From Rubrivivax sp. (GTDB lineage Bacteria; Pseudomonadota; Gammaproteobacteria; Burkholderiales; Burkholderiaceae_C): DNA of 64,000 bases. The notes below the pieces were generated by a model that was not told the origin of the DNA, ran no database searches, and saw nothing but the letters and a program-made list of their open reading frames with translations. The DNA lies in NCBI GenBank assembly GCA_022842305.1, contig JALHPY010000002.1, forward strand, positions 62,001 through 126,000, read 5' to 3'. Below, in pieces: positions 10,347-22,075 of the stretch. Position numbers and translations under genes: made by a program. Each line of letters opens with the position of its first letter. Within the stretch, counting starts at the first letter, position 1.

Positions 10347-11486
10347 ATGAAGCGATTCCTCCAATCCGCGCTGGCCGCGGCCACTGCGCTGCTGGCCTGC
10401 AGCGCCGCGCTGGCCGAGATCACCATCGGCGCCAGCCTGTCGCTCACCGGACCGGGCTCGGGCCTGGGCATCCCCATGAGCAACGGCCTGAAGATGTGGC
10501 CGGCCACGGTGGGCGGCGAGAAGGTGCGCCTGATCATCCTGGACGACGCCACCGACCCCACCAAGGGCGTGCAGAACGCGCGCCGCCTGATCAACGAGGA
10601 GAAGGTCGACGTCATCCTGGGATCGGGCGTCACGCCGGTGGCCATTGCCATGGCCGACGTGGCCGCCGAAAGCAAGACGGTGCAACTGGCGCTGTCGCCG
10701 GTGGGCCTGCCCCCGGGCAAGGACGCGTGGACCTTCCGCATGCCGCAGAGCAACGGCGTGATGGCCAATGCGATGGTGGCCCACATGGTCAAGCAGGGCG
10801 TCAGGAGCGTGGGCTTCCTGGGCTACACCGACGCCTACGGCGAGCAGTGGCTGCAGGCGCTGACGCCGCTGCTGGACAAGGCCGGCATCAAGCTGCTGGC
10901 GGCCGAGCGCTTTGCCCGCGCCGACACCAGCGTCACCGCGCAGGCGCTCAAGCTGGTGGCCACCAACGCCGACGCCATGGTGGTGGTGGCCAGCGGCAGC
11001 GGCGCGGCCATGCCGCAACTGGGCCTGATCGAGCGCGGCTTCAAGGGCAAGGTCTACCAGACGCACGCCGCGGCCACGCGCGACCTGATGCGCATCGGCG
11101 GCAAGTCGGTCGAAGGCACCTACGTCACCTCGGGCCCGGTGGTCGTGGCCGAGCAACTGCCCGACAGCCACCCGTCCAAGGCGCTGGGCGTGAAGTTCAA
11201 CGCCGCGTATGAACAGATCCACGGCGCCGGCATGCGCAACCAGTTTGGCGCGCACGGCTACGACACCTACCTGATGCTGGACAAGGTGATACCCGTTGCG
11301 CTGAAGAAGGGCAAGCCCGGCACGCCCGAGTTCCGCGCCGCCATCAAGGACGCGCTGGAGTCCACCCCGGCGCTGGCCGTCACGCACGGCGTACTGGACT
11401 ACAGCCCCACCGACCACTGGGGCTTCCGCCCCGACACCGGCGTGGTGATGAAGGTGGTCAACGGCGACTGGAAGCTGGAGCCCTGA
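10347..11486 (+). CDS. Liv-type ABC transporter substrate-binding protein
   Basis: Periplasmic binding protein of 379 residues, Peripla_BP_6/LivJ type. The signal peptide is [23 protein letters not shown]; the mature part begins [16 protein letters not shown]. It shows the alternating alpha/beta pattern of type-I binding proteins, with [20 protein letters not shown] and [15 protein letters not shown]. It is followed by matching permease and ATPase genes and preceded by the acid-CoA ligase genes. The transporter therefore most likely imports the acid activated by that ligase; the ligand is unknown. Confidence 0.88.
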   Translation: MKRFLQSALAAATALLACSAALAEITIGASLSLTGPGSGLGIPMSNGLKMWPATVGGEKVRLIILDDATDPTKGVQNARRLINEEKVDVILGSGVTPVAIAMADVAAESKTVQLALSPVGLPPGKDAWTFRMPQSNGVMANAMVAHMVKQGVRSVGFLGYTDAYGEQWLQALTPLLDKAGIKLLAAERFARADTSVTAQALKLVATNADAMVVVASGSGAAMPQLGLIERGFKGKVYQTHAAATRDLMRIGGKSVEGTYVTSGPVVVAEQLPDSHPSKALGVKFNAAYEQIHGAGMRNQFGAHGYDTYLMLDKVIPVALKKGKPGTPEFRAAIKDALESTPALAVTHGVLDYSPTDHWGFRPDTGVVMKVVNGDWKLEP

Positions 11487-11538
11487 ACCCGCCCTCGCAG
11501 CAGCCGCAGTAGCCGCAGCAGCAGCACCAACCCGCGCC

Positions 11539-12576
11539 ATGGACCTGACGATCGCCGCCATCCTGAGCCTGGACGGCGTGACCAACGGCGCCATCTACGC
11601 GCTGGTGGCCATCGCCCTGGTGCTGGTGTTCGCGGTGACGCGCATCGTCTTCATCCCGCAGGGCGAGTTCGTGGCCTTCGGTGCGCTGACCATGGCGCTG
11701 CTGCAGACCGGCAAGCTGCCGGGCACGGTGTGGCTGCTGCTGGCCATGTCGGCCGTGGCCACCGCCATGGACCTGGTGCAGGCGCGGCGCGAACGCTGGG
11801 CGGCGGCGCGCCTGGGCCACGAACTGCTGCGTCACCTGCTGCTGCCGCTGGCCGCGGCGCTGGCCGCGTGGTGGCTGGCGCCGGCCAACCCGCCGCTGCT
11901 GGTGCAGGCGGCGCTGACGCTGGCGCTGGTCACGCCCATGGGGCCGCTGGTGTACCGGCTGGCCTACCGCTCGCTGGCCGATGCCAGCGTGCTGGTGCTG
12001 CTGATCGTCTCGGTGGGCGTGCATTTCGCGCTCACGGGCCTGGGGCTGCTGTTCTTCGGCGCCGAGGGGTTCAGAAACCCACCCTTCTGGGACCAGCGCT
12101 TCAGCTTCGGCGCCTTGGCCGTCACCGGGCAGACGCTGATCATCTTTGCCGCGTCGCTGACGCTGCTGGCGGCGCTGTTCGTCTTCTTCGACCGCAGCCT
12201 GCCGGGCAAGGCCTTGCGCGCCACGTCCATCAACCGCACCGGCGCGCGCCTGCTGGGCATCTCTTCCGACGGCGCCGGCCGCCTGAGCTTCACCATGGCG
12301 GCCTTCATCGGCGCGCTGTCAGGCCTGCTGATAGGCCCGGGCACCACGGTCTATTACGACAGCGGCTTTCTCATCGGCCTGAAGGGCTTCATGGCCGCGG
12401 TGTTTGCCGGGCTGACAAGCTTTCCACTGGCAGTGCTGGGCGCTCTGGGCGTGGGCCTGATCGAGAGCTTCGGCTCGTTCTGGGCCAGCGCCTTCAAGGA
12501 AGTCATCGTCTTCACCGCCATCCTGCCGGTGCTGCTGTGGCGCTCCTTCGTCGACCACCACGGCGAGGACCATTAG
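11539..12576 (+). CDS. LivH-type ABC permease with internal insertion
   Basis: Branched-chain-amino-acid-type permease of 345 residues, about 50 more than the 290 usual for LivH. It begins with [20 protein letters not shown] and [11 protein letters not shown], the conserved first helices. It contains [19 protein letters not shown] (the ATPase-contacting loop) and ends with [20 protein letters not shown]. The extra length lies between the second and third conserved helices (about residues 70-130, with a charged stretch [19 protein letters not shown]). The downstream livMG-type gene starts one base after the stop. Confidence 0.87.
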   Translation: MDLTIAAILSLDGVTNGAIYALVAIALVLVFAVTRIVFIPQGEFVAFGALTMALLQTGKLPGTVWLLLAMSAVATAMDLVQARRERWAAARLGHELLRHLLLPLAAALAAWWLAPANPPLLVQAALTLALVTPMGPLVYRLAYRSLADASVLVLLIVSVGVHFALTGLGLLFFGAEGFRNPPFWDQRFSFGALAVTGQTLIIFAASLTLLAALFVFFDRSLPGKALRATSINRTGARLLGISSDGAGRLSFTMAAFIGALSGLLIGPGTTVYYDSGFLIGLKGFMAAVFAGLTSFPLAVLGALGVGLIESFGSFWASAFKEVIVFTAILPVLLWRSFVDHHGEDH

Positions 12577-12577
12577 G

Positions 12578-14367
<1,790 letters not shown>

Positions 14368-14368
<1 letters not shown>

Positions 14369-15099
14369 TGGCCGAGCTGCTGCTCGAGGTAGGCGCGCTG
14401 CACGCCGGCTACGGCAAGGCCGAGGTGCTGCGCGGCCTGTCGCTGCACGTGGCCGCGGGCAGCATCGTCACCGTGATCGGCCCCAACGGCGCCGGCAAGT
14501 CCACGCTGCTGGGCGCGCTGATGGGCCTGCTGCCGGCGCGCGGCGCGCTGCGCTTTGGCGGCCACGACATCGCCCGGCAGGCGCTGGAAGAGCGCGTGAT
14601 GGGCGGCATGGCGCTGGTGCCCGAACGGCGCGAGCTGTTTGCCACCATGAGCGTGGAAGACAACCTGGTGCTGGGCGGCTGGCGCCCGCGCGCGCAGCGC
14701 GTGCCGCGCTGGCGCGACAGCCTGGACGAGGTGTTCACGCTGTTCCCACGCCTGAAAGAGCGCCGCACGCAGCAGGCCGGCACGCTGAGCGGTGGTGAAC
14801 GCCAGATGCTGGCCATCGGCCGCGCGCTGATGGGCCGGCCCAAACTGCTGATGCTGGACGAGCCCAGCCTGGGCCTGGCGCCGCTGGTGGTGCGCGACAT
14901 CTTCGCCATCATCGCCCGCTTGCGCAGCAGCGGCGTGAGCATCCTGCTGGTGGAACAGAACGCCCGCGCCGCATTGGAAGTGGCCGACCACGGCTACGTG
15001 CTGGAGACCGGCGAGCTGGTGCTGCACGGGCCGGCGGCGCAGCTGGCCGCGGATCCGCGCATCGTCGAGACCTATCTGGGCGCGCAGAAGAAGGCTTGA
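14368..15099 (+). CDS. LivF-type ABC transporter ATP-binding protein
   Basis: Second ATPase of the first Liv system, 243 residues. It has Walker A GPNGAGKS, signature [10 protein letters not shown], Walker [14 protein letters not shown] and switch [11 protein letters not shown], which is the LivF form of the H-loop. The stop of the preceding fusion gene and this ATG overlap (TGATG). It pairs with the LivG half of the fusion and is the last gene of the operon that begins at 5119. Confidence 0.92.
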
Positions 15100-15100
15100 G

Positions 15101-15122
15101 CCTGCGGTGTGCAGCCCGCAGG
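15101..15122. terminator. Hairpin after first Liv operon
   Basis: CCTGCGG (15101-15107) and CCGCAGG (15116-15122) form a 7-bp perfect stem with an 8-base loop, directly after the livF stop and before the convergent chemoreceptor stop at 15149. There is no T-run, so termination strength is uncertain. Confidence 0.45.
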
Positions 15123-15148
15123 GCGCGGTGGAGCCGGCCTTGGCGTCC

Positions 15149-16744
15149 TCAGCTGGCGCCGTGACCGCCGCCGGCCTCGTGCGCAAGCCTGAACTGCGCC
15201 ACCACCTGCACCAGCTGCTGCGCCTGCTGGCGCAGGCTCTCCGCCGCGGCCGCACTCTGCTCGACCAGTGCGGCGTTCTGCTGCGTCGCGTGGTCCATCT
15301 GCGTCACCGCCTGGCCGACCTGGTTGACGCCGCTGGACTGCTCGGTGCTGGCCGCGCTGATCTCTGCAACGATCTCGGTGACGCGCCTTGCTGCCACCAC
15401 CACCTCCTGCATGGTTGCCCCGGCCCGATCGGCATGCGCCGTGCCTTGTTCGACCGCCACGACGCTGGCACTGATGAGTTGCTTGATCTCGCGCGCGGCC
15501 TGCGCGCTGCGCTGCGCCAGGCTGCGCACCTCTGACGCCACGACCGCGAAGCCCCGGCCCTGCTCGCCGGCGCGTGCCGCCTCGACGGCGGCATTGAGCG
15601 CCAGGATGTTGGTCTGGAACGCAATGCCGTCGATGGTGCCGATGATGTCGGCGATCTTCTTGCTGCTGTCGTTGATGCCCTTCATGCTGGCCACCACCTG
15701 CTCGACCACGGCGCCGCCCTGGTCGGCCACGGCCGAGGCACTCTGGGCCAGCTGGCTGGCCTGGCGCGCGCTGTCGGCGTTGTTGCGCACCGTGGAGCCG
15801 AGCTCGTCCATCGTGGCGGCGGTCTGCTGCAGCGCGCTGGCCTGTTGCTCGGTGCGGCTGGACAAGTCCTGGTTGCCCTGGGCGATCTGCTCGCTGGCCG
15901 TGCCCACCGCATCAGCGGAACTGCGGATGCGGCCGATCGCGTCGCCCAGCCTTTGGACCATGCGCGCCTGTGCCTGCATCAGCTTGCCGATCTCGTCGTC
16001 GCGCATCTGCGCGACGCGGGCCGTGAAGTCGCCCTCGGCCACGGCCTCGGCGACCCTGACCGCTTCGCCCAGCGGCCAGGTGATCGCACGGATGAGCAAC
16101 CAGCCGAACAGCGCCGCCACGCCCACGCCGGCCAGGATGACGCCGCCCACCACCCAGCGCAAGCGGGCATAGGCTGTATCGCTGGCAAGGTGATCGGCCT
16201 GGGCGTCGACGCGCTTCATCTCGAGCAAGGCCTTCGCACTGCCATAGGCCTGGTTGAAGCTGGGCCCGACGTTTCTGACCAGGTGCATGTTGGCTTCGGC
16301 GAACTTGCCCTCGCCTTGCAGTTCGAGGGTCTTCAACAGCCCATCCTTCACGAACGCGGTGCGCTCGACCGTGAACGCATTGGCCAACCTAGCTTCTTCA
16401 CCGTCCAGCCCGCGGGCCGTGTAAGCCCCCCACAGCCGGGTGATCTCGGCGATGTTCTGCTCCACCTTGCCGTGGTGCATCGTGACCGGGTGGTTGTGCA
16501 GGACGTGCTCGGGCAACCGCGGGTCGTGCATGCCACCCAGCTGCAACTGGCGGACGTTCTCTGCCATCAGGGCGCTGATGGCGGCCAGCTGTTCCATCGG
16601 CACGACGTTGTCCTCGAACACATGCTCCAGCCGGTTCTGGATGTTGTTCATGCCGGCTATGCCGGCTGCGCCGATCCCGAGCAGAACGACGGACAAGCCG
16701 CCGATCATCGCGACGAGACGGGCCCTGATCGTGAGTTTCATCAT
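15149..16744 (-). CDS. Methyl-accepting chemotaxis protein
   Basis: Transmembrane chemoreceptor of 531 residues. One membrane helix is near the N terminus (about 8-32). A periplasmic four-helix-bundle-like domain (about 33-190) carries two close His clusters ([13 protein letters not shown]). The second membrane helix (about 193-217) is followed by a HAMP domain ([20 protein letters not shown]). The signalling domain has the conserved hairpin tip [35 protein letters not shown] (split by me across residues ~385-420). No C-terminal CheR-binding pentapeptide is visible. It lies convergent to the first Liv operon. Sensing an aromatic acid would fit the context but is only inference. Confidence 0.93.
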   Translation of the reverse strand: MMKLTIRARLVAMIGGLSVVLLGIGAAGIAGMNNIQNRLEHVFEDNVVPMEQLAAISALMAENVRQLQLGGMHDPRLPEHVLHNHPVTMHHGKVEQNIAEITRLWGAYTARGLDGEEARLANAFTVERTAFVKDGLLKTLELQGEGKFAEANMHLVRNVGPSFNQAYGSAKALLEMKRVDAQADHLASDTAYARLRWVVGGVILAGVGVAALFGWLLIRAITWPLGEAVRVAEAVAEGDFTARVAQMRDDEIGKLMQAQARMVQRLGDAIGRIRSSADAVGTASEQIAQGNQDLSSRTEQQASALQQTAATMDELGSTVRNNADSARQASQLAQSASAVADQGGAVVEQVVASMKGINDSSKKIADIIGTIDGIAFQTNILALNAAVEAARAGEQGRGFAVVASEVRSLAQRSAQAAREIKQLISASVVAVEQGTAHADRAGATMQEVVVAARRVTEIVAEISAASTEQSSGVNQVGQAVTQMDHATQQNAALVEQSAAAAESLRQQAQQLVQVVAQFRLAHEAGGGHGAS

Positions 16745-17166
16745 GTCGATCTACTTCCTGGGTGGTGTGCTCGATGAAGGTCGGTGCCGGGCACGGACCG
16801 GTAGACGATGGCCCGTCTTGCGGTGCCCTGTCTGGGCCTGGCGCCGGCCCCCACTTCCCCCGCCCTTCCCGCCAACAGGCAGAGGGGCGAGTCGCCGTCT
16901 GCCATCAGCGTTGTCGGCCGCCCTGGCCGACAAGCGTTTGGAGCGGACTGCAGGGGATTGCCTGGTGCGGCGTGGCTGTCGCCTTGGCGGTGAAGGCGAG
17001 CAAGGCGTTATTGGCAAGTGCGCTCACGGTACTTCCATGTGAGTGGCGATGCCCGCAGTTTCGGATCATCCGTGGCGGAGCTTGAGCGCAATAAGCAGGT
17101 CATCCTGCACATATTTCGAGGTGCAGCCGCCGGCAACCTTCCCGTGCGCCCCCGCCCGCGCCCCCT
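16745..17166. other. Gene-free interval
   Basis: About 420 bases between the chemoreceptor start and the stop of the next leftward gene, with no convincing gene on either strand. Two small inverted repeats adjoin each other at its right end: GCAGG-TCAT-CCTGC (17095-17108) and CTGCAC with GTGCAG around ten AT-rich bases (17105-17126). They could be the terminator of the leftward gene that ends at 17167. The promoter of the chemoreceptor must lie in the left part; no clear -35/-10 pair stands out. Confidence 0.5.
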
Positions 17167-19008
17167 TCAGCCTTGCGCAGCCAGGCGCAGCGCCTCGTCG
17201 GCCAGGCGCTTCATCGCCTCGTGCTCTTCCTTGTAGTAAGTGCCGTACATGCCACGCGGCATGTCGAAATGGCTCTTGGCCAGGGTGGCCATGTCGGCCA
17301 CCAGTTCAGGGCGGTGCTGGGCAGCCAGCAGCAGCCAGCAGGCCCAGCGCTCGAAATCGCCGCCCGTGGCATCGCCCTTCTTGTACGCCTTGGGGTCCAG
17401 CGGCTGCAGCCTTGCCGCCACGCCGGCCAGGATGCGCGTGGGGTCGAAGATCCGTTCGATGACCTGCGCCAGCGCGGCTTCGGCGCTGCGCACGCGGTCG
17501 GCCAGGAAGTCGCGCCTGTCGGTGCCGAAGCTCAGGTCCTGGCGGTCGACGTCGAACTCGTCCAGGCGCTCGGGCAGCAGGTTGCTTTCGGCGAAGGGCT
17601 GGCCACGCGGTGACCGGCCTTGGCCGAAGGGCGCGAGCAGCGCTTTCCAGCGCTCGTGCAAAACCGGCGTGCCCAGGTGCAGCGAGCACACCACCGAGCT
17701 GTCGTCCAGACGGAACTGCACCCACTGCCTGACATCGGGCAGCAAGCGCTCCAGCCTGAAGTGACGGGGTTCGGGTTCGCTGAGCACAAAGCCCTGCGCC
17801 TGGGCCAGCGCCAGCAGCCGCGGCCAGGCCAGGGCCCAGAACTCCGCGGCCGGCGCCTCGTCGGCCGGGGTGGGCAAGGGGCGCCACGCGGCCGGTGGGC
17901 GCCAGGCGCCGCGCAGCGCGGGCAATGCGGCCATGCGGCGGGCGCTGCGGCGCATGTGCACGGCCAGATACGCGTCCTTGGGCCTGGGCGTGATGTGGCG
18001 CTCGATCACGGCTTCGGCATGGGCCTGCACGTCGTCCGCCCCGGCCCAGTGCGCCAGTGCCAGCCAGGCGCGGCTGCACTGCAATCTGCCCGGCAGGTCA
18101 CCCGCGTCCTGCGTCGTGCGCAAGATGCCCGGCAAGGTGCTGCAAGCCTTCAGCAGCGGCAGGTACTCGTCGCGCAGACAGTTCACGATCGCAAGGGCCT
18201 GCGCGTCGAACGTCTTCGGATCCAGCGAGATGGTGTAGCCAGAGAGGTCGTCAAGGGCCTTGCCGCGATCGTGGAACTCTTGATAGGGTTGAAGGGCCGT
18301 GTGCGCGAAGACCTGGCAGGAAATCTTGGGTTGCAGGAGGCAGGCACGATGCAGGCCAAAGGGCAGCTCGGGTTCCAGCTCTGCGTACAAGGTGACGTCG
18401 ATGGTGTAGCGATCCTTTGCCCACAGCAACAAGTGCTGCAAGCCGCCTTCGGTGCTGCGGCTGAAGGCCACGCCTTCACCGCGGCCCTGCAAGCGGCCCA
18501 CGAAGCCTTCGGGCGCCAGCGCCGCGCCCACCACCGCCAGCAAGCGCCGGCTCACCCAGCCGAGCGTCAGCTCCGCGGGCACCACGGTCTCGTCGGCGGG
18601 CGGCGGCGGCGGGGCCTGGAACTTGAGGCGATGGCGGCCTTCCGCCGTCAGCACCCAGGCGTCGGGCACGTAGCAGCGCCCGGCTTGTTCATCCAGCACG
18701 CACAGGCCCAGCTTCAGGGCCTGGCTCACCAGCGCCGGCAGCAGGCCCTGAATGCCGCCGCCATACAGGCCCAGGCTGTAGACGGCGCTGCCATAGGTGT
18801 CACCGTCGGGCACGCTTTCCAGCCACAGCGGTTGCAAGGGATCCTGGCCGCCCACTTCTGAAGGGAAGCGTTCGATCAGGGCCTGGGCCAGCTGGACGAA
18901 CTGGGGGCGGGGTGCGGCGGGTTGCCGATGCAGGCCTTCGAGCAGCGTGAGGGCTTCGTCGAGGGTGGAGGGCGGCTCAGCGGCGAAGACGTGGATGACG
19001 TAGCTCAA
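17167..19008 (-). CDS. Large protein of unknown function
   Basis: Not recognised. If translation starts at TTG 19008 the product has 613 residues beginning LSYVIHVFAAEPPSTLDEAL. An ATG at 19191 would add 61 residues that are Pro/Ser/Lys-rich and look like translated noncoding DNA. It appears soluble, with no signal peptide or membrane helix. It holds a run of five prolines near residue 135, many Trp and Leu, and a C-terminal YGTYYKEEHEAMKRLADEAL. The middle part contains DRYTIDVTLYAELEPELPFG. Composition and codon use match the neighbours. It may be an isolated accessory gene, since both flanks are unrelated and a decayed toxin gene lies just upstream. Confidence 0.6.
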   Translation of the reverse strand: MSYVIHVFAAEPPSTLDEALTLLEGLHRQPAAPRPQFVQLAQALIERFPSEVGGQDPLQPLWLESVPDGDTYGSAVYSLGLYGGGIQGLLPALVSQALKLGLCVLDEQAGRCYVPDAWVLTAEGRHRLKFQAPPPPPADETVVPAELTLGWVSRRLLAVVGAALAPEGFVGRLQGRGEGVAFSRSTEGGLQHLLLWAKDRYTIDVTLYAELEPELPFGLHRACLLQPKISCQVFAHTALQPYQEFHDRGKALDDLSGYTISLDPKTFDAQALAIVNCLRDEYLPLLKACSTLPGILRTTQDAGDLPGRLQCSRAWLALAHWAGADDVQAHAEAVIERHITPRPKDAYLAVHMRRSARRMAALPALRGAWRPPAAWRPLPTPADEAPAAEFWALAWPRLLALAQAQGFVLSEPEPRHFRLERLLPDVRQWVQFRLDDSSVVCSLHLGTPVLHERWKALLAPFGQGRSPRGQPFAESNLLPERLDEFDVDRQDLSFGTDRRDFLADRVRSAEAALAQVIERIFDPTRILAGVAARLQPLDPKAYKKGDATGGDFERWACWLLLAAQHRPELVADMATLAKSHFDMPRGMYGTYYKEEHEAMKRLADEALRLAAQG

Positions 19009-19235
19009 GGCTGGGGTCCAGGGTTCAGACGCGAGATCGTAGCGATTCGGAGGGGGTGGGGGTGTGGGCGGCTTGGACTTGAAGGAGTGAATGGAGCCTG
19101 CCGGCTGAACCTTGCCTGGACTGCCAGCGGCAGGTGGCTTTGCGCAACAAAGGGTGGCACTCTTCTGCCCCTTCGACGGAGCAAGGCGCACCGAGCAGAG
19201 CCCAAGAAGGCATCAACCCACCGGCCCAGGCTCCT

Positions 19236-19298
19236 CACCCGAAGAAGGACTTGGGCGTTGGACTGGTGAAGGCCTTACGGCAACAGGCCGGTATTTGA
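19236..19298 (+). pseudogene. HicA toxin remnant (C-terminal end only)
   Basis: The frame reads HPKKDLGVGLVKALRQQAGI and then TGA. This is the conserved C-terminal end of HicA mRNA-interferase toxins, normally preceded by GSHH and a beta-hairpin. No HicA-like N terminus, start codon or catalytic His region is visible upstream in any frame. The remnant stops 14 bases before hicB, the normal hicA-hicB spacing. The gene has therefore lost its 5' two thirds. Confidence 0.7.
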
Positions 19299-19312
19299 AG
19301 TGAGGCTGCAAC

Positions 19313-19720
19313 ATGCGTTACCCCGTAGCGATTGAACCTGGCACCGAGAACGAAGCGTTCGGCGTCGTTGTGCCTGACCTGCCTGGGTGCTTCTCGGCCG
19401 GCGACACGATGGAAGAGGCCATGGCCAAGGCCGAAGAAGCCATCACCGCATGGATCGAAACCGCCCTTGATTTGGGGCAGGACATTCCTCAGCCGTCCAG
19501 CGTCGATGCATTGCGCAAGACGCACAAGGAATGGAAGACATGGGTCTGGGCTGTCGTCAAGGTGGATCCCGCCGTGCTTGATGACACGCTGGAGCGAGTC
19601 AACATCAGTTTGCCGCGTCGCGTGCTGCACCGATTGGACGCACTGGCGCGCGCCGCGGGAGAGACTCGATCGGGATTCATCGCCCGGATGGCCCTGGAGA
19701 ACCACCAGACCACCACCTGA
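19313..19720 (+). CDS. hicB: HicB-family antitoxin, toxin partner broken
   Basis: A 135-residue antitoxin. The N-terminal HicB fold reads MRYPVAIEPGTENEAFGVVV then PDLPGCFSAGDTMEEAMAKA. The C-terminal ribbon-helix-helix DNA-binding domain is NISLPRRVLHRLDALARAAG followed by ETRSGFIARMAL. In intact systems HicB neutralises HicA and represses the operon. Here hicA is reduced to its last 20 codons, so hicB is an orphan that may persist as a DNA-binding or cross-acting antitoxin. Confidence 0.88.
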   Translation: MRYPVAIEPGTENEAFGVVVPDLPGCFSAGDTMEEAMAKAEEAITAWIETALDLGQDIPQPSSVDALRKTHKEWKTWVWAVVKVDPAVLDDTLERVNISLPRRVLHRLDALARAAGETRSGFIARMALENHQTTT

Positions 19721-19806
19721 TCACCGGCGCTGCCAAGAAGCACACCAAACAACCATCGAAGAGAACCGAGTCCAACCCAGGTTTCACAAGACCCTGCGCC
19801 CGCCCC

Positions 19807-20994
19807 TCAAAACGCCGCAATCCCCGTCATCGCCCTGCCCAGGATCAACGCATGCACGTCATGCGTGCCCTCGTAGGTGTTAACCACCTCCAGGTTGACC
19901 ATGTGGCGCGCGATGCCGAACTCGTCGCTGATGCCGTTGCCGCCCAGCATGTCGCGCGCGGTGCGGGCGATGTCCAGGCTCTTGCCGCAGCTGTTGCGCT
20001 TCATGATGCTGGTGATCTCGACCGCGGCCGTGCCCTCGTCCTTCATGCGGCCCAGGCGCAGGCAGCCCTGCAGGCCCAGCGTGATCTCGGTCTGCATGTC
20101 GGCCAGCTTCTTCTGCACCAGCTGGTTGGCGGCCAGCGGCTTGCCGAACTGCTTGCGGTCCAGCACGTACTGGCGCGCGCGGTGCCAGCAGTCCTCGGCC
20201 GCGCCCAGTGCCCCCCAGGCAATGCCGTAGCGCGCGCTGTCCAGGCAGGTGAAGGGGCCCTTCAGGCCGCGCACCTCGGGGAAGGCGTTTTCTTCGGGGC
20301 AGAAGACCTCGTCCATGACAATCTCGCCGGTGATGCTGGCGCGCAGGCCCACCTTGCCGTGGATGGCCGGGGCGCTCAGGCCCTTCCAGCCTTTCTCGAG
20401 CACGAAGCCGCGGATGGCGCCAGCGTCGTCCTTGGCCCACACCACGAACACGTCTGCGATGGGGCTGTTGGTGATCCACATCTTGGCGCCGCTTAAGGAA
20501 TAGCCGCCCGCAACCTTGCGCGCCCGCGTGACCATGCTGCCGGGGTCCGATCCGTGGTTGGGCTCGGTCAGGCCGAAGCAGCCGATAGCCTCACCGCGCG
20601 CCAGCGCCGGCAGGTACTTCTGCTTGGTGGCCTCGTTGCCGAAGGCGTTGATGGGCACCATCACCAGCGATGACTGCACGCTCATCATGGATCGGTAGCC
20701 CGAGTCGATGCGCTCGACCTCGCGCGCGATCAGGCCGTAGCAGACGTAGTTGAGCCCGGCACCGCCATAGGCCTCGGGGATGGTGGCGCCCAGCAGGCCC
20801 AGCTCGCCCATCTCGCGGAAGATGGCCACGTCGGTGCGCTCGTGGCGGAAGGCCTCCAGCACGCGCGGCGCCAGGCGGTCCTGGCAATAGGCGCGCGCGG
20901 CGTCGCGCACCTGGCGCTCGTCGTCGGCCAGTTGCTGCTCCAGCAGCAGCGGGTCGTCCCATTGAAAGCTGGCGCGGGGCTTGGGGGTGCTCAT
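19807..20994 (-). CDS. gcdH: Glutaryl-CoA dehydrogenase
   Basis: FAD enzyme of 395 residues that oxidises and decarboxylates glutaryl-CoA to crotonyl-CoA. Family marks are [39 protein letters not shown] (FAD/substrate loop), [20 protein letters not shown], and the C-terminal [20 protein letters not shown], where the Glu of YEGTHD is the catalytic base. Glutaryl-CoA is the product of 3-oxopimelyl-CoA thiolysis in anaerobic benzoyl-CoA degradation. Its place behind the BadL/BadM-like genes (spacing 23 bases) therefore fits a pathway gene rather than lysine catabolism alone. GcdH enzymes of aromatic degraders pass electrons to ETF. Confidence 0.93.
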   Translation of the reverse strand: MSTPKPRASFQWDDPLLLEQQLADDERQVRDAARAYCQDRLAPRVLEAFRHERTDVAIFREMGELGLLGATIPEAYGGAGLNYVCYGLIAREVERIDSGYRSMMSVQSSLVMVPINAFGNEATKQKYLPALARGEAIGCFGLTEPNHGSDPGSMVTRARKVAGGYSLSGAKMWITNSPIADVFVVWAKDDAGAIRGFVLEKGWKGLSAPAIHGKVGLRASITGEIVMDEVFCPEENAFPEVRGLKGPFTCLDSARYGIAWGALGAAEDCWHRARQYVLDRKQFGKPLAANQLVQKKLADMQTEITLGLQGCLRLGRMKDEGTAAVEITSIMKRNSCGKSLDIARTARDMLGGNGISDEFGIARHMVNLEVVNTYEGTHDVHALILGRAMTGIAAF

Positions 20995-21017
20995 GGTCGG
21001 GGTCCTAAAGGATGCGG

Positions 21018-21479
21018 TCAGGGTTGGGGTGCGGTGCCGGTGGCGGCACTCGCGCTGGACAGTGCGGTCTGCTGGCGTTCGATCTGGCGCAGCATGGTGG
21101 CCTGGGTGATGGAGCTGAAGGTGGCGCGCGCGTTGGCGTCGATCTCGGCCAGCACCGCGCCCAGCGCGCGCTCCACCGGCGTGCTGGCCTCGGGGCGCAC
21201 GTGGTGGGCCACGTCGGCGGTGTCCACCGCCTCGAACAGCTCGATCACGTCCAGCAGCGTCAGGCGCCGCGCGTTGCCGGCAAAGCGGTAGCCGCCACCG
21301 GCGCCGCGCACCGAATCGACGATGCCGGCGCGGGTGAGCTGCGCCAGCACCTTGGCCAGGTGGTGGGGTGAGACGCCGTACTTGTCGGCGATCTCGGTGG
21401 CCGAGATGTGGCGCTCGGGCGCACCGGCAAATTCGAGCACGCTGTACAGCGCCAGCTCGGTGCTCTTCTGCAGCTTCAC
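21018..21479 (-). CDS. Rrf2-family regulator, BadM-like, without cysteines
   Basis: A 153-residue Rrf2 protein. It has a winged helix ([18 protein letters not shown], then [20 protein letters not shown]) and the wing [20 protein letters not shown], followed by the dimerisation helix. Many Rrf2 proteins (IscR, NsrR) bind an Fe-S cluster through three Cys, but this one has no Cys at all. A cluster-free mode is therefore implied. In Rhodopseudomonas palustris the Rrf2 protein BadM regulates anaerobic benzoate genes, and an acetyltransferase gene, badL, belongs to the same cluster. Here a BadL-like gene lies 30 bases upstream, which supports a BadM-like role. It is the best candidate for binding the palindromes at 22062-22088 and 39072-39089 (inference). 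Confidence 0.85.
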   Translation of the reverse strand: MKLQKSTELALYSVLEFAGAPERHISATEIADKYGVSPHHLAKVLAQLTRAGIVDSVRGAGGGYRFAGNARRLTLLDVIELFEAVDTADVAHHVRPEASTPVERALGAVLAEIDANARATFSSITQATMLRQIERQQTALSSASAATGTAPQP

Positions 21480-21509
21480 GGCGTGCCCTGCGCAGGGTGG
21501 CGGCGCTGC

Positions 21510-22040
21510 TCAGGCCTCAAGGTCCATCTCCAGCGATATCAACGGCCCGGCCATCATGCCCTGGCTGCGAAAGAAGCTCAGGATCAGGGTGTTGTCGATG
21601 GCCATCATGGTGCGCAGCTTGCGCACGCCGGCGCGCCGGAACTGCGCGCTGATGGCCTGCAACAGTTGCGTGCCGATGCCGCCCAACCGCGCCTGCGGAT
21701 CGACGTCGATGGCAAAGACCCAACCGCAGGGCGGCGAGCCGAACTCCCAGTCGCGCACCTCGCCGATGACGAAGCCGACCACACGCCCGCCGGCAACGGC
21801 CACCAGGAACTGCTGCTCGCTGCGTGTGCCGCTGCCGTAGCGGCGGTAGACGCTGGCCCAGTAGCTGCGCTTCTCCAGCCCGGTGACGGTGGCGTCGATG
21901 GCGATCACCTGATCCAGGTCGGCGCGGCGCACGGCACGCACCGCCAGGGCCGGCTCGGGCGCGGCCGGGGCGTTGGCGGCATCGGCGCGGGCACGGCGCG
22001 GGGTGGGTGCGGGTGCGGTGGGTGTTGTTGGCTTGCTCAT
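21510..22040 (-). CDS. GNAT N-acetyltransferase, BadL-like
   Basis: A 176-residue single-domain GNAT protein. The domain begins [20 protein letters not shown]; the acetyl-CoA-binding region is [20 protein letters not shown], with the family's R/QxxGxG/A turn modified to RLGGIG. The C-terminal strand reads [20 protein letters not shown]. The N-terminal 30 residues are a Pro/Ala/Arg-rich tail. R. palustris BadL acetylates and inactivates benzoate-type CoA ligases at the lysine of their PxxxxGK motif. The location next to a BadM-like gene and the presence of such a ligase at 56108-57691 make the same role likely here. It is first in the leftward operon acetyltransferase-Rrf2-gcdH. Confidence 0.83.
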   Translation of the reverse strand: MSKPTTPTAPAPTPRRARADAANAPAAPEPALAVRAVRRADLDQVIAIDATVTGLEKRSYWASVYRRYGSGTRSEQQFLVAVAGGRVVGFVIGEVRDWEFGSPPCGWVFAIDVDPQARLGGIGTQLLQAISAQFRRAGVRKLRTMMAIDNTLILSFFRSQGMMAGPLISLEMDLEA

Positions 22041-22052
22041 CTTTTTTGACCT

Positions 22053-22062
22053 GGCTTAAGCC
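22053..22062. repeat. Short palindrome GGCTTAAGCC in divergent promoter region
   Basis: A perfect 10-base palindrome 13 bases upstream of the BadL-like start, next to the operator-like palindromes. A related GCTTA-AA-TAAGC repeat occupies 39061-39072 next to the second copy of the GGTACC palindrome. The two promoter regions thus share more than one element. Confidence 0.45.
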
Positions 22063-22075
22063 AATACTAGTATTG
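22062..22075. promoter_or_regulatory. Perfect palindrome CAATACTAGTATTG
   Basis: A 14-base perfect palindrome in the 212-base gap between the divergent BadL-like gene and the phenylacetate/Liv operon. Its right arm TATTG forms the left arm of the next palindrome (22071-22088), so the two sites overlap by five bases. It is a probable operator or a second binding register for the same dimer. Confidence 0.6.
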
